Position numbers and translations under genes: made by a program | Shown: positions 9,500 to 17,294 of the stretch, in pieces | Layout of the letters: the number at the start of each line of letters is the position of its first letter | Position numbering within the stretch: the first letter of the stretch is position 1 | Assembly: GCA_041623895.1 (NCBI GenBank) | Contig: JBFJVZ010000012.1 | Location: forward strand, 1 to 42,156 | Direction: 5' to 3' | Source: JBFJVZ01 sp041623895 | GTDB taxonomy: Bacteria > Planctomycetota > Planctomycetia > Pirellulales > Pirellulaceae | DNA: 42,156 nucleotides | The notes under the pieces: generated by a model | Seen by the model: the letters and a program-made list of their open reading frames with translations, nothing else | Database searches by the model: none | What the model was told of the DNA's origin: nothing

Positions 9500-10579
9500 A
9501 TGAGAAATAAATCCGATCAAAGTGAACCGCAACGGTCCCTGGGCAAGGGCGGGCAATCACGCTGGCGCCGGCGTGTGATGTTCCCATTAATCGCAATTGG
9601 CATGGGGATGTTGTGCGCATTCATCATCGCGGAAATATCGTTGCGGCTGCTGGTCGATCCGGAAGCAAAACGACTGGCAACCTACGACGCGACGCTCGGA
9701 TGGAAAGGGCGGCCCAACGGCGACGGTCTGTATGTCCGGAAAACCGACGACATTCGCGTTCCCTTTCACTACAACAACCTCGGTTTTCGTGACGAAGATG
9801 TGGCGGCCAAGCCAGAGCATGGCCGGCGCATACTGATATTGGGCGACTCGTTTATCGAGAATCTCGAAGTTGAGTATGAAAAGACGTTTCCCTTTCTTCT
9901 TGAGCAGCAAGTCAAACTACGGTCTCGCGAATGGGATGTTGCCATTGTTGGCTCGCAGGGCTACTCGACTGCACAGCAACTGCTGGCCTTTCGCAGTTAC
10001 CACGACGCGATTTCTCCCGATGTGGTCTTGCTATGTTTCTACTGTGGAAACGACTTTGAAGACAATTTGCGACGCCGATTTGCCTTCCTGGACGAACAGG
10101 GCGAACTTTGCATCCCCGAGAACAACGGATCGATCTGGAAACATCGAGCACGCTGGCTGCAACGCTGGCTGTACGAGTCGTCGCACGTCGTTTATTTACT
10201 CAAGAACGGTTTTCAGTCGCTGACCAACGTCAGGCTCAAGCCTGCATCCAAGTCGATTGTTGATGCAGACGAGGAATACAAACTACGGATCACCGCAAAG
10301 CTGCTGCAGCAACTGGCCCAGGAAGCAAATGCCGCGGGCGCGGAATTTGGCATCGTGGTTATTCCGTTCCGGGACGATCTGACCAGCGGCAATGTTCAAG
10401 CCCAATCATTCGTCGCCAGGTTATGCGAAGATCGTCAGATTCCCTGCCTCGATCTGTCGCCCGTGCTCTCAACGGACGACTATTTCAAAACGGATATTCA
10501 TTTCAACATTAAGGGTCATCAGATCGCCGCGCAAGCCATCAACGAATTTCTGGCGACTTCGTTCCAGACGCATCCCTGA
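9500..10579 (+). CDS. Membrane-anchored SGNH/GDSL hydrolase
   Basis: With the start at 9500 the protein has 359 residues; an upstream-extended open frame overlaps the previous gene and is not credible. A single N-terminal membrane anchor (about 27-50: VMFPLIAIGMGMLCAFIIAE) follows a basic stretch, leaving the catalytic domain outside. SGNH blocks are complete: GDSF with S117, the oxyanion Gly near GYS, G183-N184-D185, and D332-x-H334 near the C-terminus (KTDIHFNIKGH). Such enzymes remove or transfer O-acetyl groups on extracellular polysaccharides. It sits in a short operon with the FemAB-like protein upstream and the formyltransferase 2 bases downstream, which supports a role in glycan modification. 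The substrate is inferred only from context. Confidence 0.88.
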   Translation: MRNKSDQSEPQRSLGKGGQSRWRRRVMFPLIAIGMGMLCAFIIAEISLRLLVDPEAKRLATYDATLGWKGRPNGDGLYVRKTDDIRVPFHYNNLGFRDEDVAAKPEHGRRILILGDSFIENLEVEYEKTFPFLLEQQVKLRSREWDVAIVGSQGYSTAQQLLAFRSYHDAISPDVVLLCFYCGNDFEDNLRRRFAFLDEQGELCIPENNGSIWKHRARWLQRWLYESSHVVYLLKNGFQSLTNVRLKPASKSIVDADEEYKLRITAKLLQQLAQEANAAGAEFGIVVIPFRDDLTSGNVQAQSFVARLCEDRQIPCLDLSPVLSTDDYFKTDIHFNIKGHQIAAQAINEFLATSFQTHP

Positions 10580-10581
10580 GT

Positions 10582-11502
10582 GTGAATGCGATGCGAATTG
10601 CTTTTCTTACCAACAAGACAACGAGCGTCAACCTGCCCCTGTTTGAACACCTTGTCGGCAGCAAAGATCACCAACTGGCGCACACATTTTTTTACGATAC
10701 CGTCAGCGAATCCTGTCAGTCCCCGCTTGCGGTGATTGCAAGACTGGGAGCCCGACGGGTCGCCGTCAAGATGTGGCAGACCGTTACGGGCGCGGCTAGA
10801 ACGGGACTGGGAAAGTTTTTGGGAACACATTGCACGCAACTTCGCTCGCCTTATGAGTTGGCGGTCGCGCACAAGCTTCCCCACTCAGTAATCAAGGACA
10901 TGAACGATCCGGAAACGATTGGTTTCCTCAGTGACTTGGACGTTGATGTGCTGATCGTTTGCGTTTGCAAGAACATCTTGCGAAAACAGGTGTTGTCGTT
11001 ACCCGGAATCAGCTACGTCAACATCCATCCTTCGCTGCTGCCGAAATACCGCGGACCGGCACCCACGTTCTGGATGCTATACAACCGGGAGAAAGTTACC
11101 GGCATTACGTTCCATTTGATGACGACGAGGATTGACGAAGGACCGATCCTGGCACAGGCATCAATGCCGCTCGATCTGTCCATGAGCGAATCCCAAATTG
11201 AGGGTGAGTTGTTTAAAGTTGCAGCAACCGTGCTAGGGGATGTGTTGCAGAACCTGCACGAGAACACTCCGCCAAACACGTTAAGCGTTCAGCAGACTGA
11301 CGCCAGCTATTACACCTTTCCAACCCCAAGGCAGCGTCGCGAACTGACCAGGATGATGAATCTTCGCAAATCATCCTCCCGGCACTCTGGCTCAAGTGAT
11401 CCATCCTTCGAGGACAACGAGGCTGATGTCCCGGCCGCTCCACTTGTCTGTCCTGCGGAATCGACAGAAACTGCCAAGACGAGTTTGCCTCAGCAGAACT
11501 GA
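10582..11502 (+). CDS. Formyltransferase-family protein (sugar or aminoacyl N-formyltransferase-like)
   Basis: The 306-residue frame begins with GTG at 10582 (2 bases after the previous stop); an ATG at 10591 is an alternative. The formyltransferase N-terminal fold is clear from VNIHPSLLPKYRGPAP and GITFHLM-TTRIDEGPIL. The catalytic triad expected from methionyl-tRNA formyltransferase is present: N147, H149 and D185. The protein lacks the tRNA-binding C-terminal domain, ending instead in a low-complexity Ser/Pro-rich tail after about residue 255. A role in formylating an amino-sugar, with N10-formyl-tetrahydrofolate as donor, is therefore more likely than tRNA formylation. It closes the glycan-modification operon starting at 8440. 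Confidence 0.85.
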   Translation: MNAMRIAFLTNKTTSVNLPLFEHLVGSKDHQLAHTFFYDTVSESCQSPLAVIARLGARRVAVKMWQTVTGAARTGLGKFLGTHCTQLRSPYELAVAHKLPHSVIKDMNDPETIGFLSDLDVDVLIVCVCKNILRKQVLSLPGISYVNIHPSLLPKYRGPAPTFWMLYNREKVTGITFHLMTTRIDEGPILAQASMPLDLSMSESQIEGELFKVAATVLGDVLQNLHENTPPNTLSVQQTDASYYTFPTPRQRRELTRMMNLRKSSSRHSGSSDPSFEDNEADVPAAPLVCPAESTETAKTSLPQQN

Positions 11503-11586
11503 TCACCGGTATTCAACCAGACCCACCCCAGGCGGTGCGGAGCACTGGTTGGTTACTGGATTCGAGCGTCGGCGGACAAACGATCT

Positions 11587-11597
11587 CCTGGCCTACA
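11587..11597. repeat. Fragment of the GTAGGCCAGG repeat at a gene end
   Basis: The sequence CCTGGCCTACA here is one outer arm end of the palindromic repeat family. On the minus strand it reads TGTAGGCCAGG, and its TAG is the stop codon of the nucleotidyltransferase. The displaced copy at 7.6 kb abuts a fuller version of the same repeat. Confidence 0.55.
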
Positions 11598-12351
11598 TGC
11601 TGTCACGCAAACGCATCCTGACCAGCAAGTCGTTCAGGGCGGCTTTACCGGTCGCCTGTTCCGGCAAATCGGAATCACTGGCGGCCTGCTCTAATTCGGC
11701 GACGAGCCGATCGAATTGTTTGGCGTGGAAGTCAACGTCGGCTGCGGGCAATACCGCCTTTTCGGGTCCTGCCAGTTTTTTCGCGATCAGTTCGTCAATG
11801 AAACTCAGGCGAGCAACTTCGTTCAGCCTGACGAGGTTGGCCTCGACGTCGCCCGTGCGCATCAAATGGATTCCAGTCAGCAACACACGGTAGACATACA
11901 GCAACGGTTTTACTCTCGGCGGCTTCTCCTTTTGAAATAATTTCCACTGCGTCGCGGCGAAACCAAGGTAGTGATGCGCATGATGCCTGGTGATGCAAGT
12001 GGCGGCGATCGTCTTGAGTTCTTCATGCTCGGGAGTTGTGTAGACAACTAACGGCGAGAATACCTGTTCCAGCACATAGCCGTTCTTTTTCAGCATCAGG
12101 CCAAAGAATTTCTTGGCGTCGTGCGTTACCAGATCGATCTCCAGGCCATCGTAAACCCCTTCCTTTTCAACCGTTTCGCGACCGGCATCCAAGCTGACGA
12201 CTTGCTCCAACGGCAACAGGTGAACGCCGCGCAGGTCAAAATCGGAATCAGGCGAGGGAAATCCGTACAAATGCGCGCCGCTGATGGTGGCAAACAGCAG
12301 CGGGAAAGGATGTAGCCGCACGTGCGACATCAATTTGTCGTTCTCGATCAT
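11593..12351 (-). CDS. RlaP-like (COG3541) nucleotidyltransferase, second of a coupled pair
   Basis: This 252-residue protein of the DNA polymerase beta nucleotidyltransferase superfamily has the N-terminal catalytic signature SGAHLYGFPSPDSDFDLRG (about 24-42), with D37 and D39 as metal ligands and a plausible third acidic residue D73 in EIDLVTHD. The rest is helical and includes a conserved HHAHHYLGFA and RVLLTGIHLM. The family is associated with RNA repair systems in comparative-genomics work; its substrate is not established. The ATG overlaps the previous gene's TGA (ATGA), so the two are translationally coupled. A diverged second copy of its last 62 codons lies at 7674-7866. Confidence 0.82.
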   Translation of the reverse strand: MIENDKLMSHVRLHPFPLLFATISGAHLYGFPSPDSDFDLRGVHLLPLEQVVSLDAGRETVEKEGVYDGLEIDLVTHDAKKFFGLMLKKNGYVLEQVFSPLVVYTTPEHEELKTIAATCITRHHAHHYLGFAATQWKLFQKEKPPRVKPLLYVYRVLLTGIHLMRTGDVEANLVRLNEVARLSFIDELIAKKLAGPEKAVLPAADVDFHAKQFDRLVAELEQAASDSDLPEQATGKAALNDLLVRMRLRDSM

Positions 12352-13286
12352 GGCAACTTGTCCTGCAGAGCAAGCCGCCGTGCTTTGATCAACAGCGCGT
12401 TGGCACGCTCGTAGTCGGGCCGTTCGGGAAGCATTGTTCGCTCGAAAGCCAAACTGAATTCCTCTTGAAGTTGCAATCGCCAGCTTTCCACCTGATCAAA
12501 TGCTGTGCTGCCCGCCTTGATCGCCAACAATCGGTCGCGGTGCTCGCCGACGGTCACTTCGACAAACCCTTTCGTCAGCACGTTGATTCCCGACAACAAG
12601 AGGCGAATCAAGTGCATCACGTGCTTCCATTTCACCTGTCCTTGGTTGCGAAGATCGGTTTGCATTTTCTTGAACTGTGACGCCACATAACCGCTGTAAG
12701 TTTGGAAGACGAGCTTGGAAAGAAACATTTGCCGGTTCGCCAGCAGCTCTTGAGCCAAGGGGGTTGCGGTTTCCACGATCGGCGAATAGAGACATTCCAG
12801 CACGTTTGGATTTGCTTTCAGTGCCAAGGCAATGAACTTCTGCAGTTCCCAATAAGCCTCCTGCGTTGACTCGTTCTCCAATTGTTCGGGCACGCCGTAC
12901 AACGACCACTGCAGATCCGCCGGTGGCAGGTAGATGCCGCGTCGGTCAATATCGGACCCTTCATCATCCAGTCCGTACGCGCGTGAACCGATGACGCATC
13001 GAAAGATCACTCGATCAAACAGTTGGTGGTTCGCCAGCATTTCTTCGCTGTCATTCATTTCGCCTGTTTTGTACTCGGCCAGCAAGACAAGCTGGTCGTG
13101 GCGAATCGCCGCCTCGAATCCATCCAAGAAGCGGATGCGGTAGGAATGATTTCGATCGGTCGGTGACTTGACGACAACACCGACAGCCCCCGACGGATGC
13201 GCAATACGATTATTGGAGCCCTGAACCGGCTTGAGCGAAACCACTTGGGTACCGACGGAATAAATCAAATTAGGATTTTCACGCAC
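12348..13286 (-). CDS. RlaP-like (COG3541) nucleotidyltransferase with N-terminal SH3/KOW-like domain
   Basis: This 312-residue protein starts with GTG at 13286; the region is weak in Shine-Dalgarno signal. Residues 10-70 (VGTQVVSLKPV, HPSGAVGVVVKSP, YRIRFLDGFEAAIR) look like a small beta-barrel of SH3 or KOW type, which could bind nucleic acid. The catalytic domain follows with GSRAYG (100-105) and SDID (D112, D114) and the block RRGIYLPPADLQWSLYG. The conserved helical tail includes QTYSGYVASQFKKMQ and KWKHVMHLIRLLLSG. It is the first gene of the pair with the 11593-12351 protein and overlaps it by 4 bases. The two are paralogs, probably acting on RNA ends, though the actual reaction is unknown. 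Confidence 0.85.
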   Translation of the reverse strand: MRENPNLIYSVGTQVVSLKPVQGSNNRIAHPSGAVGVVVKSPTDRNHSYRIRFLDGFEAAIRHDQLVLLAEYKTGEMNDSEEMLANHQLFDRVIFRCVIGSRAYGLDDEGSDIDRRGIYLPPADLQWSLYGVPEQLENESTQEAYWELQKFIALALKANPNVLECLYSPIVETATPLAQELLANRQMFLSKLVFQTYSGYVASQFKKMQTDLRNQGQVKWKHVMHLIRLLLSGINVLTKGFVEVTVGEHRDRLLAIKAGSTAFDQVESWRLQLQEEFSLAFERTMLPERPDYERANALLIKARRLALQDKLP

Positions 13287-13560
13287 GTGAATTACTTACG
13301 TTTACCTGGTTGCTAAAGATTACATTTGGCCATGGAGGCAAATGTCAGGCGCGCCGAAAAGTACATTCTACGGGCATTGGTTCGGCTCAATGTTGCATCC
13401 ACACGTCGAGTTGCTGCGACCCCGAAAAGTCGTTTTGGATTTGGCGATCGTGATTTCCCCTTGTATCTTGCGGTGCGTAGGTTGAGCGTAAACAACGAGA
13501 ATTCCCGAGACTTGAGTATGGACGCATTCCCAAGCCTTTCTTTCATTCGACGAAAATAGC

Positions 13561-15609
13561 ATGATCAACGGAAGAGAAGGTTGGCGAGGGAACATCGTCC
13601 CGGCGATCGTTGTGGTGCTGGTCAGCATTCCGCTCTCGATGGGAATCGCCATCGCCTCGGGGGTGCCACCTGTTCTTGGTTTGGTCACGGCCATCGTTGG
13701 CGGCATGATCATCGGGTCACTTGCCGGCAGTCCGATTCAGATCAGTGGGCCGTCCGCCGGTCTGGCAGTGATGGTGCTGGAGATTGTGACCGGTCGCGGG
13801 CTCGAAGCCTTGGCTGTGATTGTCATGATCATGGGAGTGCTGCAGATCGCTTCGGGACTGCTGAGACTTGGCCAGATGTTCCGCGCGGTTTCTCCGGCCG
13901 TCATCAACGGAATGCTCGCCGGGATTGGTGTGCTGATTCTGTCGGCTCAATTTCACGTAATGGTCGATGACGATCCGAGATCGACGGGATTGGCAAACTT
14001 GCTCAGTATTCCCGAATCCATCTACAAAGGAATCGGTGGTGACGTTCCGCATCGTTGGGCCGCGTTTATCGGTGTATTAACGCTTTTGGTTCTTGTTGGA
14101 ATGCCAGCCATCCGAAAGGGTTTCCTGGCCAAACTCCCTGCGCCCTTGGTCGCGGTGATCGTGGCAAGTTTCGTTGCCTGGATCTGTGATGCGCCGATAC
14201 AGCTCGTCGACTTGCCCGATTCAGTGCTTACGGCATTGACGCTTCCGTCAGCTGAAACTCTCAGTCTGCTACGAGAGCCGGGCATTTGGGGCACAGCGAT
14301 TGCGATGGCTTTTGTCGCCAGCGCCGAGACGTTGCTCTGCGCCAATGCCGTCGATGCCATGCACGAAGGTCCGCGGACGGACTACGACCGCGAGTTGCTG
14401 GCCCAGGGCGTCGGAAACTCGGTTTGTGGTTTGTTAGGCTCGTTACCTACCACTGGTGTGATCACGCGAAGCACAGCGAATGTACAGGCGGGTGCAACCA
14501 GTCGGCATTCCGCCATCATGGTCGGTGCATGTCTGTTGGTTGTGCTGGTGATCTTTCCACGGGCTCTGGAAGCGATTCCGCGGGCAAGCCTGGCAGCCAT
14601 GTTGGTGCACGTTGGCTTCAAGTTGGTCAAGGGACGCTCCTATGCCGAGCTGCGTCGTTATGGTGAGAGTGAACTTGCGATTTTCGCGGCGACGCTTGCG
14701 ATCATTGTCTCGGTAAATCTACTCACCGGGATCGTCGTGGGATTCATTCTTGCAGCCGCGAAATTGGTTGCATCGCAGCGAGAGAAGTTTCATAAGTTCG
14801 AGGTAGTTAGCGTCAAAGATGAGGAAACAGGGCAGACGCACCTGCATCTTCGAGGAGCTGCCTCCTTTTTGCGGCTGCCCAAACTGGCTGCTGCACTCGA
14901 GTCACTACCACACAAAGGGGAAGTCCATCTTCATGTTGAGGAACTGGAGTACATCGACCACGCTTGCTTGAACCTGCTTGATCGTTGGGAATTTGAACGG
15001 ATTCGTGCGGAGGCTCCTGTGCGTGTCCAGTGGCAGACGCTGCATCATAGGTACCACGCCGGCAATCCGCTGGACCGGACGCCTGACGCGCACGCGGAAC
15101 TACCCGAGCGAGAACACTTGCTTGATTTCCTGACGCCGGAGCGGATCATCATTGGTCCAGCTTTTGAAGACAAGTGGCAGGCCATCGACCAGATAGCCCA
15201 TCTACTAACCGACTCCAAGAGTGGCGTGTCACACAAGGATTTGGTGGACGCCGTTAACCAACGCGAACACGAGGCATCGACATGCACCGGTCACGGATTA
15301 ATGATTCCCCATGGTACGATCCCCGATGAATGTCCGCTGATGGGAGGCATGGCGATCTCGAAGCAAGGTTGGGACTTTGCCGCTGACGACGGAATGCGGG
15401 TTCATTGCGTCCTGCTGTTGGCAACGCCCGATGGTCAAGCGTCGCACCATCTAGCGGTTCTGGCAGCGTTTGCTCGACTGTTCATGTCCAAGGTCGATCT
15501 GCGAGAACAACTGATCGCCGCGACAAGACCAAGCGAGGCCTATGACTTACTCTTCGGCGAAGACGCCGTAACCGTCAACTACCCCATCGAATCACGTCCG
15601 AGCACATAG
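13561..15609 (+). CDS. SulP-family anion transporter fused to STAS-like and PTS EIIA-like domains
   Basis: This 682-residue inner-membrane protein begins with SulP transporter segments (about 15-415, many hydrophobic helices; GVPPVLGLVTAIVGGMIIGSLAGSP-like start, ISGPSAGLAVMV, and the PTTGVITRSTANVQAGA core). A STAS-like segment follows at about 430-500 (GEVHLHVEELEYIDHACLNLLDRWE). The C-terminal 150 residues (about 520-675) match a PTS EIIA type-2/PtsN domain, with the phosphorylatable-His motif GLMIPHG (H584) and a VDAVNQRE segment. Bacterial SulP proteins transport sulfate, bicarbonate or other anions; the EIIA domain may regulate transport by phosphorylation. No EI/HPr genes are in the window. 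It is a single gene with 274 bases of intergenic DNA upstream. Confidence 0.9.
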   Translation: MINGREGWRGNIVPAIVVVLVSIPLSMGIAIASGVPPVLGLVTAIVGGMIIGSLAGSPIQISGPSAGLAVMVLEIVTGRGLEALAVIVMIMGVLQIASGLLRLGQMFRAVSPAVINGMLAGIGVLILSAQFHVMVDDDPRSTGLANLLSIPESIYKGIGGDVPHRWAAFIGVLTLLVLVGMPAIRKGFLAKLPAPLVAVIVASFVAWICDAPIQLVDLPDSVLTALTLPSAETLSLLREPGIWGTAIAMAFVASAETLLCANAVDAMHEGPRTDYDRELLAQGVGNSVCGLLGSLPTTGVITRSTANVQAGATSRHSAIMVGACLLVVLVIFPRALEAIPRASLAAMLVHVGFKLVKGRSYAELRRYGESELAIFAATLAIIVSVNLLTGIVVGFILAAAKLVASQREKFHKFEVVSVKDEETGQTHLHLRGAASFLRLPKLAAALESLPHKGEVHLHVEELEYIDHACLNLLDRWEFERIRAEAPVRVQWQTLHHRYHAGNPLDRTPDAHAELPEREHLLDFLTPERIIIGPAFEDKWQAIDQIAHLLTDSKSGVSHKDLVDAVNQREHEASTCTGHGLMIPHGTIPDECPLMGGMAISKQGWDFAADDGMRVHCVLLLATPDGQASHHLAVLAAFARLFMSKVDLREQLIAATRPSEAYDLLFGEDAVTVNYPIESRPST

Positions 15610-15785
15610 TCGCAAGGTCATGCCCCGCACTGAGCCTAATGTCTGGAGCACGAGCGTACTCAACTGGGAGCGATCGGAGCATCAAAATTCGCGCACATGG
15701 TTGTGTCAAACGGCCTCACCGAAGCGAGTTAGGGTCGAAGGGGGGCGGCAGACGCTAAACGACACCGAACACAAGGCCTGAGAGT

Positions 15786-15930
15786 GTGGTGGAGAACGTG
15801 AAAACCGAGACGTCGAAGTGGGCGAAGGATCACGAAGGTGGGTCATCAGTGGTTGCCCGGCAATCCGGGTACGGTGCGTTTTCCGTCAGTCACTCGTTGT
15901 TGGCGGCGGTTGTTGATTACAGACGTTCGA
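15786..15930 (+). mobile_element. Remnant of an IS200-like / REP-associated (Y1) transposase
   Basis: The translated stretch VENVKTETSKWAKDHEG followed by ARQSGYGAFSVSHSLLAAVVDYRR matches the internal and C-terminal part of IS200-family/RAYT transposases, where KTxSSKW and the QxGYGAFSVS motif with a following helix are conserved. The HUH metal-binding part and the catalytic tyrosine region are not visible, nor is the EEY/HGVEYD-like end. Only about 45 codons survive, so it cannot be active. The surrounding 15610-15916 gap otherwise shows nothing I can name. Confidence 0.68.
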
Positions 15931-16462
15931 TCCATGCCTCACTGCCGAGAACTTCGCTGATGAACATTTGCTGGGCAACAAGGATCGAGTTTTGAAGTTC
16001 CTGGGCGGTTGCCGAACCAGCCTCGTTTTGCACATCCAGCGTGCCGGTGGCATCACTTAAGAATTCGACTTTGTAACCGCGATGCATTGCCTGGCGGGCC
16101 GTTGTATCGCAGCACATGTGAGTCATGTAGCCGGCAATGCTGACGGCCTTCACTTCGTTGGCCTTCAACCACTCGTCCAGGTTCGTACCGGTAAAGGTGC
16201 CGGGCAATTGCTTGTCGATCAAGATGTCTCGAGGACGGTTTTCCACTTCCGAGTGCAATTGCCAGGCATCCGAACCCCGCCGGAAGATCGGCGAGTCAGG
16301 GTCGGCTTGATGATGCCGCACCACGGCGGTGGGAACATTGGATTTGGCTGCCTCGTCCATCACCTTAAGGATGTTTTCCAAATGACCGACAGGGTGGGTG
16401 ATCGGCAGGGCGCCGTCAAAATATTCACGTTGCACATCAATTACCAAAAGAGCTCTTTTCAT
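15917..16462 (-). CDS. Isochorismatase-like cysteine hydrolase
   Basis: This 181-residue cytosolic protein has the complete catalytic triad of the isochorismatase superfamily: D9 in LLVIDVQREYF, K84 in ILIDKQLPGTF, and C117 in GYMTHMCCDTTARQA. Members hydrolyse amide or ester bonds (nicotinamide, N-carbamoyl or related small substrates); which one cannot be told. The preceding start has only a weak AAAGTGA Shine-Dalgarno. The gene is at the downstream end of a minus-strand group, 63 bases after the SecA-derived gene. Its end overlaps nothing, but 3' sequence runs against the transposase remnant on the other strand. Confidence 0.9.
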   Translation of the reverse strand: MKRALLVIDVQREYFDGALPITHPVGHLENILKVMDEAAKSNVPTAVVRHHQADPDSPIFRRGSDAWQLHSEVENRPRDILIDKQLPGTFTGTNLDEWLKANEVKAVSIAGYMTHMCCDTTARQAMHRGYKVEFLSDATGTLDVQNEAGSATAQELQNSILVAQQMFISEVLGSEAWIERL

Positions 16463-16525
16463 CGTATCACTTTGTCAGTTTGTTGTTTCATTTGTGACAA
16501 GTTCGCCGTGCTGCTGATCGGGGCG

Positions 16526-17149
16526 TCAGCGTTTATGCGGCACGTTCAAATCCAGCCACTGTTTGGCTGTTTCAGCCGGACGATTTCCGGTAGCCGCTTT
16601 GGTTAGCTTATTCTGTGCCTGCTTGATTCGCCGCTGCACCATATTGCTTTCGATGCACTCATCTTCCTGCATTCCCAATTTGGTCAGGATGTTACGCACG
16701 TTTGCACCGGCGAACATTTCCATTAATCCGTCGTCTAGCGAAACATGATAGGTAACTCGGCAACGACACGGTAGGTCGTCGGCAAATCCGGCCAGCACTC
16801 GTTCGTCTTCCGAGACCAACGGATGTCGTTCCGCGACGATCAAATCGATGACCGTATTTTCATCGACTTCAAAGTTTGCGGCGATCGATGATGACAGATC
16901 GGATGCACGGACGACCAACGCGGGAACCTCTCCCTGGTAGTCCTCCAACAACGATTCAAGTTCGGCTTGCACGTCGCCAAAATGAGCCACCAGCAAGATC
17001 GCTGCGCTGCGAGAATTGGATTTCCGCACCAAGTCCTGCCGGACGCCCTTCCATTTGGCCGCCGCCGTCAACCAAACCGCATCCGGAGCAATGTCTACAT
17101 TGGACGGCCGCTGCGGCTTCTCACCAAACAAATTGCTCAACCAACCCAT
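16526..17149 (-). CDS. SecA-derived small protein (degenerate helicase domain 2 plus start of scaffold)
   Basis: The start at 17149 has an AGGAG Shine-Dalgarno 8 bases upstream, giving 207 residues (the open frame extends upstream without support). Residues 102-184 align by eye with SecA's second ATPase domain and the start of its helical scaffold: LIVAERHPLVSEDERVL corresponds to the ATERHESRRID part, SLDDGLMEMF to SLEDDLMR-F, and LGMQEDECIESNMVQRRIKQAQ to LGMEEDEPIESKMVxRxIExAQ. The GRxGRQGDPG loop of real SecA is replaced by an unrelated DDLPCRCR stretch, and the DEAD ATPase domain is missing, so it should not hydrolyse ATP. The function is unknown; it may be a SecA-interacting or regulatory protein. 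Confidence 0.75.
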   Translation of the reverse strand: MGWLSNLFGEKPQRPSNVDIAPDAVWLTAAAKWKGVRQDLVRKSNSRSAAILLVAHFGDVQAELESLLEDYQGEVPALVVRASDLSSSIAANFEVDENTVIDLIVAERHPLVSEDERVLAGFADDLPCRCRVTYHVSLDDGLMEMFAGANVRNILTKLGMQEDECIESNMVQRRIKQAQNKLTKAATGNRPAETAKQWLDLNVPHKR

Positions 17150-17294
17150 CGTTTGTTCTCCTGGCAGCAGTTCTAAGCTTTTCCCGCATCTGCGACTTGG
17201 AGCCCTTGAGTATAGGAAACATGCAGGCACCATACTTGGACGTGCAGAGAAATGCGCTGCCTGGGCCTGCTCAGCGGGTCCGCGGCGGGCGAGT

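Noticed and set aside
13326..13559. 77-residue plus-strand open frame before the SulP gene
   Set aside because: It has no ribosome site or family match, and equally long frames occur on the other strand; I regard the gap as non-coding.
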